Shown here one piece after another: positions 10,612 to 27,673 of a DNA stretch of 64,000 nucleotides. The notes beneath the pieces are model-generated. The model was given only the letters and a program-made list of their open reading frames with translations, was not told the DNA's origin and did no database searches. Source of the stretch: Spirodela intermedia (taxonomy: Eukaryota; Streptophyta; Magnoliopsida; Alismatales; Araceae); assembly GCA_902729315.2 (NCBI GenBank), contig LR746272.1, forward strand, positions 13,096,327 to 13,160,326. Direction: 5' to 3'. A program made the position numbers and the translations under genes. The first letter of the stretch is position 1, and each line of letters begins with the position of its first letter.

Positions 10612-10618
10612 TATAAAA
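10612..10618 (+). promoter_or_regulatory. Probable TATA box of HY5
   Basis: TATAAAA about 170 bases upstream of the HY5 ATG, followed by a pyrimidine-rich leader (CT runs near 10689-10708) typical of plant 5' UTRs. A TGACGT hexamer, a known type of HY5/bZIP binding core, lies about 90 bases further upstream. Confidence 0.6.
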
Positions 10619-10785
10619 TGTTTCATTTCTCAAAAAGGGTAGGAAGGTTGAACGGGATAAAGGCGCTGAATCCCTTTTCTCTGTCGTCTACTCTCTCTCT
10701 CCCTCTCTGCTGCATCTCTCGTCTCTCCAGCAATCTCCATCACCATCTGTGGGGCGAGCTTGAGTAGGGTTCGTGGCTGGACAGA

Positions 10786-12093
10786 ATGCAGGAGCAGGTG
10801 ACGAGCTCGCTGCTGTCGAGCAGCGAGAGGTCGTCGAGTTCGGCGGTGCATCAGGTGAAAGAAGGTGATGTCCCCCGCTACCACACCCCCCCGTTCCGGT
10901 TTCTCCGATTTGGGTCGAGAAGTAGGGTTTTCGCCATGGCTTGCCACGAGGAGATCTTTCCTTGGACCTTTGATCTTCTTTCGGCCCTTTGGAAAATCTC
11001 CGGGACAGGTTTCCTTCCATTTTAAGGAATTGCTTCTTGCTCCATTTCCTCCCTCCCTCCCTCCTTTCCTCCTTCTCTCTCTCCCTCTCTCTGTGTCTAA
11101 TTCACGCGTAGATTTCTTCTCCCGCGAGAATCTGTCAACTGGGTTTCGATTCCGTCGCTGATCTCTGAGATATCTGTTGCTGGATATCCCTTTTTTTTCT
11201 ATCAACGCAGGTATAGAGAGCGACGACGAGATCAGGAGGGTGCCGGATTTCGGAGGAGAGCTGCCGGCGGGGACGTCCATCTCCGGGAGGGAGGTGTCCT
11301 CGGCCGCCACGACGCAGCGGAGGCAGGCTGCCTCCTCCGAGGCTGGGCTGCAGCGAAAGAGGGGCAGAGATCCCGCGGACAAGGAGCACAAACGCCTTAA
11401 GAGGTGAGAACCCTGCAAGTCCATTCAAGGCCTGCATCTTTTAGCAGAGGCTCCTCCCAAAATCGTTCTCTCAATCTCTCTCTCTCTCTCTCTCTCTCTC
11501 CCCTCCGGGGTGGCAGGCTGCTGAGGAACAGGGTGTCGGCGCAGCAGGCCCGAGAGAGGAAGAAGGCCTACCTGAACGACCTCGAGGCGAAGGTGAAGGA
11601 GCTCGAGAAGCGCAACTCGGAGCTGGAGGAGCGCCTCTCCACCCTTCAGAACGAGAACCAGATGCTCAGACACGTACGTAAAAAGTCCCTCTGTCCCTCC
11701 CTGCTGGGTTGCCCCTCCGTATGGTTCTCCGGCTGGGTCTTCGCCGCTATGGCGAGATCCACAATGACAGCTGTACAATCCCGTCTCAGTCAACTGGCCC
11801 ACGCCCACTTGTCGATGTCGTGTCCCGGAGAATGTCCGGGATCTGCTGGGGGGTGGGGGCCATGACCACGCTGGTTTACTATTTTCCCCCGCGGCTTCGT
11901 TTCCACTGCGCGGCGCCGCCCACCCCACGCTTAGGGCAGACGATGCCACCCAAAACCTCGGGAGGGGCCTGCTAATGGTGGGCGGGTACGTTCTGATCTC
12001 TCACCTTCTCTGTTGTGTCGGCAGATACTGAAGAATACCTCAGTCGGCCGGAGGGGATCCACGAGCAGCGCCAACGGGGAAGGCTCGGTCTGA
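10786..12093 (+). CDS. HY5: HY5, bZIP transcription factor of light signalling (4 exons, 165 aa)
   Basis: Exons: 10786-10864, 11211-11403, 11517-11673 and 12025-12093. GT-AG joins keep the frame (phases 1, 2, 0). The protein opens [10 protein letters not shown] and has a Ser-rich N terminus. The conserved COP1-docking segment follows, with an acidic run and a Val-Pro core ([10 protein letters not shown]), encoded at the start of exon 2. The basic region ([20 protein letters not shown]) with its N-x7-R spacing spans the exon 2/3 junction, and the leucine zipper follows ([19 protein letters not shown]). HY5 is a nuclear activator of photomorphogenesis that binds G-box and C-box ACGT elements and is degraded through COP1 in darkness. 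Length and exon layout match the family, including the short C-terminal exon. The GR-rich tail ([15 protein letters not shown]) distinguishes it from HYH. Confidence 0.96.
11475..11501. repeat. (CT)n microsatellite forming the polypyrimidine tract of HY5 intron 2
   Basis: A CT run ending about 15 bases before the exon 3 acceptor (tggcag). It doubles as the polypyrimidine tract, so length polymorphism here could influence splicing. Confidence 0.8.
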
Positions 12094-12948
12094 AGGAACA
12101 GTATACAGGGATGAACGGCCGGAGCTCCGGCGCTGTCGCAAGAGAAGACGGTGGGGTGACTACGGTCATCAGAGGCGGCGCCGCCCCTCCAGCTTCTCCT
12201 CCTACCCGTGTGATCTGTGGGTCCGTATGTAAACCATTCAACCGGCCACCTGAATCCGATGATCTGCGACTCTGCAACTCCATCGAGCCACCGCTCCGCC
12301 GCCTGGAGTCTGTCTCTAGCTCCCTCTCCGAAACCCGGCGGCGATTTCGCCGCCCATTTTGTCGAGCTGAATTACGAAAATACCACTGCATGCGAAGACA
12401 TCTGCGTCACGTGGGGTTCGTTGGCGCCCGGAGACGACGCCACGTGAAACGGGGCGAAATGAGAGGAAGAAGCGTCTCGGGGCTGGTGAGCTCTCTGATC
12501 AAGGGAGAAAGAGACCATTTGACACGTGTTTTAATGAAAGCCTCATATCGGGTCCAAATCAAACTTAACGGCGCGGTTGACTCTTACACCACCCCTGTCC
12601 GACTTGGGAGAAGGTGGGGACCATCCGGAGACTAGTTCTCAGGGCCTGCCGTCCCTCTCCTGCCGTCTCGGAAGGAGGATGGGACCGCCGCCGGCACTCT
12701 ACTAGCAGTACCAGCCAGAGAGGGAGAGGAAGAGCTGGACGATCAGAAAGGCCTAGTCGCCGTCCAGAAAAGAGAGAGAGAGAGACTCCGGAGGCAGCGT
12801 TGACTGAGACGATCACGGCGGTGGAGAGACAAATCCATGCTTCTCCGGTGCAGTTGCAGAGATTACGTTTTTCGGCATGGATTGCCAAAGAGATGATGTC
12901 GGGGATGAATCCCGACCGACGAGCTGCGGGCTGAAGCCCTCCGCTGCT
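12094..12948. other. Convergent 3' region between HY5 and the ABC transporter
   Basis: HY5 (+) and the ABCC gene (-) end toward each other across 855 bases. A short GA run lies at about 12771-12784. No gene-like feature is recognised. Confidence 0.4.
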
Positions 12949-18130
<5,182 letters not shown>

Positions 18131-18223
18131 GGCTCGACCCTTCTCCGACAGAGATGAGAGGGAGGGAAGAATCCGCGGCACGGAGTCGTCCCCTCGCCTC
18201 TGCACCTCCTGAAAGTGGGAGGT

Positions 18224-18341
18224 GGAGGAGGAGGCGGGGGTGATTAATGGCGGAGGAGGAGGCGGGGGTGATTAATGGCGGAGGAGGAGGCGGGGGTGAT
18301 TAATGGCGGAGGAGGAGGCGGGGGTGATTAATGGCGGAGGA
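18224..18341. repeat. 28-bp tandem minisatellite, about 4 copies, upstream of the ABCC gene
   Basis: A 28-base unit starting tgattaatggcggaggagg occurs three times in full from 18241, flanked by partial copies on both sides. The copies are essentially identical. The array begins about 95 bases upstream of the ABCC ATG, so it lies in the 5' UTR or core promoter. A TTAAT core in each unit alternates with a G-rich stretch. Confidence 0.93.
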
Positions 18342-18650
18342 AAACGAGATAGGGAGGGGGCCCGGAAAGGGGGGTCCTTGCGACGCACGGTAGAGGAGGG
18401 GAGTCGAGGAACACTTCGACTGGGGTCACGGGGCCACCGCCGTTTCACACTGCACGAAAAATGACGAAGATTCTGAAAACTTGGGTCTTGGAGAGCGATG
18501 GCTGTGCGGACGCCCTTGAAGACCCGCCTCCTCGCATTTGTCGCCTTTAGATCCGATGCCCGCGCAATTTTTTTTTGCGGCAGGCACCTCCCTTTGTTTT
18601 TCTCTTGTCACATTAAGACAGGAACCTGCATCTTTGAATACGACTGCGTC

Positions 18651-18651
<1 letters not shown>

Positions 18652-18691
<40 letters not shown>
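18652..18691. repeat. (GA)n microsatellite
   Basis: About 20 uninterrupted AG units, about 520 bases upstream of the ABCC start. Confidence 0.92.
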
Positions 18692-18697
<6 letters not shown>

Positions 18698-18797
18698 CAG
18701 AAAGAAGTGATCGACGGGTGGGGTTGCTTGCTCTGCAAGAAGCTCTGAAGGGGGGGGCTCTACCCCCTTCTTCGTGTGACTATAAGGCCATGGGACG

Positions 18798-18838
18798 CAC
18801 GTGTGCATGATGCGCACGTGTGGTATGCTTGCCACGTG
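18798..18838. promoter_or_regulatory. Cluster of three CACGTG G-box cores
   Basis: Perfect palindromes CACGTG occur at 18798-18803, 18815-18820 and 18833-18838, spaced 17 and 18 bases start to start. G-boxes are bound by bZIP (including HY5 and ABF) and bHLH factors. The cluster lies about 670 bases upstream of the ABCC gene, before the transposon block. Whether it belongs to the ABCC promoter or to the repeat remnant is not decidable here. Confidence 0.55.
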
Positions 18839-18839
18839 T

Positions 18840-19435
18840 TAGAATATACAGCCAACCCTCGCTTCGGAGCATCCAAGGAATATCAATAATGGCTTGGAGG
18901 TCGGCCCATCGTACTGAGAAGTTTGGAACGAGACCTATTGTCACAAGATTAGATAGCTTAACTCACTTCAAACCCCACTCGTCGGCCTTGGACACCTTCA
19001 CTAACATCCAAGCAGCCTTATTCCATGCCACGGAAGACTCTTACTCGATCAAAGTATCCCCCTTCTCAACTGAAAAGACAAGAGCTCATAGAAGATGGCT
19101 TGACCTAATGAGTTAAACTCATTCACTATTTATAAAAGAGGCCCCCCTAATTTTTCCTCATTTTATTCCTTACATAATATATCCTCTTCCTCCTAAAATA
19201 AGACTATCCTTATGTAGAGGAGTAACAATTGCTTCATATGAGGCTGCCACCTTACCTATTTGGCAAGTGAGCTTATGGGTTATATAATCCTATGACACCC
19301 TATTCCTTCACTTTATGTGAAAGAATCACATATCTGAAATGATCTTTGTATCCATGTTTATCATGCGATTCAATTGATATACCTAGTACACTTTGTTCAC
19401 CTAGTGTACCTAATTTGTTTTGTGTGCTCGATCTA
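18840..19435. repeat. Left copy of a dispersed repeat (LTR-like), interrupted by the gypsy element
   Basis: This AT-rich stretch shares collinear blocks with 26400-26900, including cactatttata followed by a ggcaagtg block and a gat(t/c)ca...gatgtacct block. In this copy CpG sites have mostly become TpG/CpA. It ends where the gypsy terminal repeat begins. It may be one LTR of an older outer element; no coding capacity is evident. Confidence 0.45.
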
Positions 19436-21182
19436 TGATAAGTCTTTATTATCATGAGTTAATAATTAGTAAATAATATAGTTTTAGCCTTAACTTGTGA
19501 TAAATAGACTTATATTTATGTTAAAGTATAAAAAGTGGTTTTTAATTGATTAATGTGAATTTTTAGATAATTATGTAATTTTATATAAATTTATATGATT
19601 TTTATAGTCTTACTTTTAAGATAAATAAAGAAAAAGAAATAAAAATAAAAATATTATAAAATAGAGGGACCTACCAACCAACCGGGCCTACAAGCGGGTC
19701 AGAAGCATAGTTAGGGAGTAGTCACAAGTAAGGGCTCGAGCAACTTGAACTGATAGAGGCACGTGTGTACCACTCTCATTCCACGTCACTAGTGACCAGC
19801 CGATTGTGGGGCAAGGAGTGATTGTACACACGAGAGAAGAGACTTGCTTCTAAAATATAATATTACTATATATTCGTCTGAAACTTCAGCACACAAACGA
19901 TGTAGGACTAAACCTGCATCACACCTTCCCTAAAAAGAGTTCAAAAATTTTAATACCTAAAAGATCTTTTATTTATGATAGAGATATACCATAATGATGT
20001 CATTTTATAAGGGCATTAGAGTACTTATGTTAATTTCTCTCATGTATGCGGGTAATCTGTGCACGTTTGAATCCTCTTAAAATCAAACGTCATATTTTTT
20101 TAACTAATTATCGTGACTTTCTTGCAGATCACCAGTGAAGGATTAAACAACCAGAATCACTAGATCATTGGCGAAGATCTCGTCAACGCGATTTGCAGAA
20201 CATTGTTACTAAAATTGTTGAACGATTCACAATAAAAGGATCGCAAATCTATCGAGTAAAGCATCTCTAATTGATCGACGAATAAGCTATCATTAGGAAG
20301 AGAATAATTTGTTGGGAGACGAGTCGTCACTTCTTAAGAACGTACTAGATACGACGAAGAGCCTCCTTTTGCTGTGTGGACCTAAAGATAAAGTTCCTTG
20401 ACATATGTCCCACTTACATCTAACTCCTCTTTGTTAGGTGACAGTCATTGGAGAGTCACAAAGTCATTATTTTTTCACTCTACTGGGTGACAATCGCTAG
20501 AGATGATTCAATGACTTATTTCATTGATCTCTAGACTTCACAAGGAGATCTAAATATTGTCCACGTCATCTTTGTCTAAGGAGAGCCTTCAAGGCCATAA
20601 ACATTACACAACGATCTTCTCAAATGCCTAAGATTCTAGTACATCATTGACATATTACCGTTGTGACATTGAAACTCTATTTTTTTACTTTCAACTTAAT
20701 TTCTGTTTCATTTAGTGATAATTTATTAATTTTAAATTTACTAAGATATATTTTATTTCATTATGATTCTTTCGGCTTTTACAAATCTTAATTTGATCAA
20801 TTAAATTATCTGTAATCGCTTACATAAGAATCATTAGGTGGAACTATATTTTTGCCTAATTTACGTTTGCCAAGTGCTAACGTCATCTTAACGTCTGCAC
20901 TCTTATTTTCCTTTTTTGTGAATTTTAAATATATTTTATTTTCATTTCCTAGTATAAAATTTATAGAAAATAATATTTTTTAAGAAAATTTTTAAATAAT
21001 TAATATCTATTATATTACATCCTTATGATTGACTTAAAAAATTACTACTATTTTTGAAAGTTTTATTAAATTATAATTGATATATTTGTTTAAAAATACT
21101 TCTAAATATCTAAAAATTTGTATTTTCTAATTTATAAAATTTAAATTTATGTGATTTATTATGCAATGACTAAGTCACGTCA
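19436..21182 (-). repeat. Left long terminal repeat of gypsy element 1 (strongly CpG-decayed)
   Basis: Begins TGATAAGTCTT and ends GAGTCACGTCA-like, with TG...CA boundaries, and matches 23704-25462 along its whole length. Most differences from the right copy are C-to-T or G-to-A, often at former CpG or CHG sites (for example gtgcgccac in the right copy, gtgtaccac here). It carries one copy of a segment that is duplicated in the right LTR, plus about 130 bases missing from the right LTR. In the element's minus orientation this is the 3' LTR. Confidence 0.85.
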
Positions 21183-23703
21183 ATCTAATCAGTATGTCTC
21201 TACACATCCCTTGTTATGATGATTATGTTGTGACATCTTCAATTCACATAAACGCCCCCCTTTATAAGATCCAAAAGTTCCCATGCTCATATGTGCTCCT
21301 TATGCCTCTATGTGAGCCATGTTAACACCATGTCACGTAACATTGTTGTGTCTCATGTATGTGGCCTCTGTGTGTCATGTCACATTATTATCATGTGCAC
21401 CACATAGATCCCCAACCTATCTCATACTATCAATACAAATCCGCTCATGTATCTAAGATCTTCTAAATTAGGCAGATCATAGTATTGACGACACTTCAAA
21501 TTTTATGTCCTCCTTAGAAGATTTTATTTGAACCATTTGTTGACAAGGCTCTCAAACTACCATAAGTTGATGTCGTCATTGAGTTGAGAAATTGAACTTG
21601 TTGAGTACCTCCGAAAAATGCCTCACATATTCATCTAAGGTCTTAGTACACAATGACAAAGTGATCAATGTACTCATAGAAGATATTTACTAATGTGCAA
21701 AAGTTGTTGACGCATGAATGTACTCCAATAACAACATCATGGACTTATGCAAGTCATATCATGTTGCACATAACCTTTGGCTTGTATGTTTCATTGATCT
21801 TGACTTAGTGATATTTAATCTTTAAATTTACCCTTGAGAATTATTTGATCATGTCCAACTGATCAATAATTTCTCTATGTTAGGAATTGGATATTTGTCT
21901 CTCTTCGTTATCTTATTCATAGTCAATGTATAATCGGAGGGAGCTGTCCATCTTTTGAAAGATAATACATACACTACATGATGCCTTTGACATCATAAAT
22001 ATATCTTGCCTTCAATATCTCCTTTAGCTACCAACATAGCTATTTGAGATCTACTGAGCACATCTTGTATCACACACGGGCATAAGGGTGTTTTCTAAAT
22101 AATAACTCAATCTTGTGTTTTGTCACTCTTTAGGGTGACAGTAATGACTAGAGAGATTCATGCATCAAATATTTAAGCTCTTGTGAAACATTGACAATTC
22201 TCTTTAGAAGTTGTCATGAATTAGCTTGCTGCCTTTGCCACTCTTGGGTGTTTGTCAACTGTTGGTGCCTTTATTGCATGTATGTTCACCATATACACAC
22301 CTACGATGGAGTGAATGTGTCACATGCCTACTAGTCATAGTGATGGTTGTCTATGTACTTGGTGCATCCATAAGTCATACCTTCTATTGCTTTAGGGTCA
22401 CAAGAATAGTTCATTTACCTTTCTTTAGTCTATCCTTTAGTTGAAGGGTGGATGACATTTATAGTCTTGATAAAGTAATTGTTAATTTTGTCATGATGTA
22501 TGGCTTGGTTTTCTTGTGAAAATAACACATCTCAATTTGATATTATTATGAAGATGGTTCAATCATTTTAAATTCCATTACTAGTGGGATTTACACGTGA
22601 CATTGATTAAGATATATGATGTTGAGTTGACAGCCTTATTTTTGGCATCCACTTGAAGCAGCGTTATACCAATCATGATATTCTTTTCTCAAATAAAAAA
22701 TTATGAGTTACCTCATTGTCAATCATCACCTTTGTTAAAAGATCACCTATACATGTTTAGATTTAGATGAGTAGTGGCTCATTTGTCATATTTGTCTTTG
22801 ATTGTCATTGCACTCAATAATTGAAGATAATTCAACAAAATTTAACTCCTAATGTTTTTTAAGTTGTCAAGGCATTCAATGCTCTTTTTTCTCCACAAGT
22901 TGGACAATTTTTTACCTAGTGTGGTCATTGGCAAATAAAACATTCATCCTTTGAGGAACCCTCTACATGTGCTATAACTTTGGACTTAAGTCTTCCTTGT
23001 CCCTTTCTTGTTCTCACCCATGACCAATCCCATGACCTTTGCCTCAACTTGTCCCTCAGCCACCACAACACGAATGGACCTACTTAGAATTGTCTTAACA
23101 TTTGGTGCCTAAGTTAGATTCCTTAGTATTGATGATTTGATAGTTTACCAATACATATGCCATAATTATGACTTACCGTATGAGCCCCATGTTATTTAAT
23201 ATTGTCATAAAATTATATAAATTTTCATTGTTAAATGTGTTATTGATATCAAGGAGTCATGAAGTGAATTATTTGACATATTCCCTCATTAATCTTGTGT
23301 GCTTCAATCGTTTGAAATCATTATTTGCCATCCAAGTATTATTTGTCGGTAAGAATTACTCTTTGAATTCCTAGAAAAACTCATCACACAAGTTAAAAAG
23401 AGACTAGGCTTGATCTTTTAACCACGTACACTATCATAATTTAGTGTCATTTGAGAGGGGCATGTTGGACAATGCAAACTTTTCATCTTCATAAATGTGT
23501 ATTACTTAAAAACCTGTATTTTCTGTGCATTATATACCCTACTAAACATTACAGGATTATGGACCTTTTGACAAGTAATGCCATTTGTTGGTGTTACACT
23601 TGCTAATATACATTTCATTAGAGCTACCTTGGCAGCAAAGGACTCTAATGTCTCATACTTCTCTTCTATTTTGCCTCTTCAGCCCATGATCCACAAGTGA
23701 ATG

Positions 23704-25462
23704 TGATAAGTCTTCATTATCATGAGTTAATAATTAGTAAATAATATAGTTTTAGCCTTAACTCATGATAAATAGACTTATATTTGTGTTAAAGCATGAA
23801 AAGTGGTTTTCAGTTGATTAACGTGAATTTTTGGGTAATTATGTGATTTTATACGATTTTTACAGTCTTAGTTTTGAGATAAATGAAGAACAAGAAATAA
23901 AAATAAAAATATTGCAAAATGGGGGGACTCCGCCGGCCAGCCGGGCCCGCAAGCGGGTCGGAAGCGCAGTCGGGAGTAGCCGCGAGCAGGGGCTCGAGCA
24001 GCTTGCTTGGATCGATAGGGGCACGTGTGCGCCACTCCCCTTCCACGTCACCGGTGGTCAGCCGGCTGTGGGGCAAGGAGTGGTCGTACACGCGAGAGGA
24101 CTTTGCCTAGAAAGCTAACTTTACTATATATTTGCCCGAATAATCTGCGCACAACCGATGTGGGACTAAACCTTCAGGGGCGGGCGACCGCCGCAGGTTC
24201 GAATCCTCCCAGAGTCAAAATTCATATATTTTTAACTGATTATCGCGACTTTCCTGCAGATCGCCGGTGAAGGATTAAGCAACCGGAATCGCTGGATCAT
24301 CGGCGAAAATCTCGTCAACGCGATTCGCGGAGCATTGCTACTAAAATTTCTGAACGATTCGCGATAAAAGGATCGCAATCCATCGAGTAAATCATCTCCG
24401 ATTGATCGACGAACAAGCCGTCGTCGGGAAGAGGACGATCCGCCGGGAGACCAGTCGCCACCTCCTGAGAGCGTACCAGATGCGATGAAGAGCCTCCTCT
24501 TGCTGCGCGGACCTGAGGATGAAGCTCCCTAACACGCGCCTCACCTCCATCCAGCCCCTCTCCGTCGGGTGACAGCCGCCGGAGAGCCGCAAAGTCGCCG
24601 TTTTTCCGCTCCGCCGGGTGACAGCCGCCGGAGACGATTCGACGACCCACTTCATTGGTCTCTAGACTTCGCGAGAAGATCTAGAGACTGCCCACGTCGT
24701 CTTTGTCCAATGAGAGCCTTCGAGGCCGTGGACACTGCACGACGACCCTCCCGAACGCTCAGGATTCCGGTGCATCGCCGACGCGTCGCCGTCGCGACGC
24801 CGGAACTCTGTTTTCCTGCTTTATCTAGAGATTGCCCACGTCGTCTTTGTCCAAGGAGAGCCTTCGAGGCCGTGGACACTGCACGACGATCCTCCCGAAC
24901 GCTCAGGATTCCGGTGCATCGCCGACGCATCGCCGTCGCGACGCCGGAACTCTGTTTTCCTGCTTTCAATTTAATTTACGCTTCATTTAGTGATACTTTG
25001 TTGATTTTTATTTACCAAACTATACTTCGTTCAACTACGATTCTTCCGGCTTTTACAGATCTTAATTTGATTAATTGAGTCGTCTGTAATCGCCTACGTA
25101 AGAATCGCCGGGCGGAACTCTGTTTCCGCCTGATTCGCGTTCGCCGGGCGCTGACGTCATCCTGACGTCCGCACCCTTATTTCCTCTTTTTTTTTGTGAA
25201 TTTTAAATATATTTCCTTTTTATTTCCTAGTATAAAATTCGTAAGAAAATCGTACTCATTGAGAAAAATTCTGAATAATTACCAGATATTATATTACATC
25301 CCTGTGATCGACCTGGAAAATTACCACTATTTTTAGGATTTTTATTGAATTATAATTGATATATTTATTTTGAAATACTTCTAAATATCTGAAAATTCGT
25401 ATTTTCTAGTTTTATAAATTTTAAATTTGCGTGATTTAATATACAATGACTGAGTCACGTCA
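23704..25462 (-). repeat. Right long terminal repeat of gypsy element 1 (CpG-rich, well preserved)
   Basis: Homologous to 19436-21182 but rich in CpG, with only light decay. It includes a TATA-like segment near 24120-24130 and the duplicated 144-bp unit at 24679-24966. In the element's minus orientation this is the 5' LTR. Confidence 0.85.
24679..24966. repeat. 144-bp tandem duplication inside the right LTR
   Basis: Two adjacent units, 24679-24822 and 24823-24966, differ at only a few bases. The left LTR has a single copy. Because 144 is a multiple of three, a frame runs through both units and looks like a repetitive protein, but it has no family resemblance. Confidence 0.92.
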
Positions 25463-26950
25463 GAATGCCTCCCTAAAAACACCTTGGATATTCTCCAATC
25501 ATTTCTGAGTGATCAAAAGTACTCATCCACAAAGAGAATGGACATTTGCTCCTACCAAGCTTTGAATGAGTTGGAGATCACAATCACATTTTCTTTTAGT
25601 TGAACGATTTTTTGAGTGTGGGTTTCTCTCTCCTTAGCCATTCTCAAAACCTTTCAAGTTTTGTATGAATAAATATGTAAGTACATTCAAATCATAATAA
25701 TAATGAAAACTCAATTTCTAGATATTAGTAAGAACAAATAGAAAAGAAATCACTAAGCTATTAAAAATCTTAATGAGAACATGACTTCTACCAAATACTT
25801 CAAATCTATGTTTCAATGCTCTCGAGACAACCCACATCTTGGAGAGTCAACAATGAACTTTTATCTCTTTTTATAAGAACTTTATTATAATAAAAGAGAG
25901 AGAAAAGACAATGAAGGAAGAAGAGAATTGATAAAAAGAGAGAATGGAATCAAGGAAGAAAGGAAATTTTCATCGTTCATTCAAGCAAACTCACTGAAAA
26001 GAAAAAAATCTTGTCATTGTTCTCAAAAAGGACTAAATACATGCCCTATTTATAGAAAAGTGGAAAAGATAACCACCCCCCCTAAAAGGAGGCATCTCAA
26101 CGTACGTGCAAGCAAACCCACATCTTAGAGGTGATAGTTTCAACGTCTCTCATTTCTCGCTCTGTCTCTCTCCTTATATGACTCACGAACAAGTCAAAAA
26201 GAATAAGGTGACAACTATCTCTCTCTTCCTGCACGACCCCCAAATGGGTCAGATGAGATGAGGTGACAACCATGTAATCACACCCCTCACTCATCACACG
26301 TCTCTTAAGCAAGTTAGTTGGGAGAAGATTTCTCACACGTCTCCCAAATAGGGGAACTATGATGGGGTGACGCCGCCAACAAGCTTTACAGTCACAAGGT
26401 CAAAGAGTATACCTCGTCTCTAACATCACATGCCAACTTTGAACCCCTTCAATAATAACCAAACAACCCTACTTCACACAGTAGAAGAATCTTACTTGCT
26501 CATAGAGGAGCTCACGGAGGATAAAGTACCTAGATAAGTCAAATCCGTCCACTATTTATAGGGGAGATTCCCCTCTCATGTGAGGTGCCGCCTTAACTCT
26601 TTTGGCAAGTGGGCAGCAGGACTACTGGGTTGTTTTACGATCGAATTGCGGCTCACTCTCCTGCTCCAAGTGAGTGAATTGTGCATGCAGAACTCTCCTT
26701 GGGTGCTTTCGCGTCCACTGTGACCGAGATCCACTCGATGTACCTGATTTTGCTGCTGTACTACTTGGTAGTATGCCTCTACACACATGTCACTACTCGC
26801 CTCACGCGCATCTGCACGTACCACGTCGGCACTGGGCTGTGCATTGTGACTTCACGATATCGTGTGTCACAGGGATCCAAGATCCACTAAGCTTGGAGGG
26901 TGACCCCTATTCCTAGTCAGGTCCCCGCCACGTAAGAGATGCCTGGCGGA
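25463..26950. repeat. Transposon-derived intergenic sequence with the right copy of the dispersed repeat
   Basis: No gene is recognised. From about 26400 to 26900 the sequence aligns collinearly with 18840-19435. This right copy keeps more CpG. The part at 25463-26400 is AT-rich, with short frames lacking resemblance to known proteins. Confidence 0.4.
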
Positions 26951-27673
26951 TAACAAGCTCAGGGAGGCCCGTTTGGCCCAATATCAACGACAACGAAAAT
27001 TTGTCTCCCTCTCTCTCTCTCTCTAATGAAGAGATGATGATGGATGGCAAGTTGGCCGTCTATTCACGCCGATGCGCGGTCGCTCTCTTCTGGTTGGAAA
27101 ATAGTACCCCAACCTCCTCTATTCTCTCTCTACTTCCCCTCTCTACTTACTCTCTCTCTCTCTCTCTCCGTCTGGAAATAGACAGGACACCGACCGGCAT
27201 GCAAAGCAGGGGATTTCCTGCCGAGGGTCGTTGGGAGGAGCACGTCAGATGGGCGGGCGCAATACCACCACGTGACGATCGGAGGGGTCGACGGCTCGGA
27301 TCTTCTCACCGGTCCGACGAAGCGATCCGAATCATCTGATCTTGAGGAGGGTTCAATTAAATAATAAATAGTTGTTCTTCTAAGGGGGGGGGGTGGGGGT
27401 GAGGCGGAGAATGGGGGGGCTAATCCTCGCCGTCCAGTTGGATCGACTGGGAAATGTGACGTGAGACGAGAGTGGGGTACGCATCGTACGCGAAGTGCCG
27501 ACACATCGGCGACCGGCGGTTCCCGGTAGTACGAAACGCTTCGCCTTCGCGGTGAGTTGGGGTGACCGGGAAGGCGGAAATTTATAATCGAGGAAAATAA
27601 TTTCCAGCGCAGCAAGAAATAAAAAAATAAATCATAAGACCAGACCGACAATTGTCGGTGGAGAGATATAGAG

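Larger units (their letters stand above)
19436..25462 (-). mobile_element. Ty3/gypsy LTR retrotransposon, decayed and internally deleted, minus strand
   Basis: Two direct repeats of about 1.75 kb flank a 2.5-kb internal region. Read on the minus strand, the internal part shows remnants in gypsy order: a gag zinc knuckle (CFIC...PHWVKNCP, near 22900), a retropepsin-like block with a decayed active site (VMIDNEVTHNFL, near 22700), and reverse-transcriptase traces (KKDGS...DYE, KYPIPN, FYEYIDHFVIVY, near 21700-22000). RNase H and integrase regions are missing. Frames are interrupted by many stops, so the element is not functional. No target-site duplication is visible: five bases left are atcta and right are gaatg. 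A clear primer-binding site was not found. Confidence 0.8.

Noticed and set aside
24165-24230. tRNA-like B box (ggttcgaatcc) in the right LTR
   Set aside because: The flanking bases do not form a T-arm or acceptor stem and no A box is at the right distance. The decayed left LTR shows the same site as ordinary LTR sequence.
24569-25078. 169-codon frame with two nearly identical halves
   Set aside because: It is produced by the 144-bp tandem duplication in the LTR; the left LTR has no equivalent frame.
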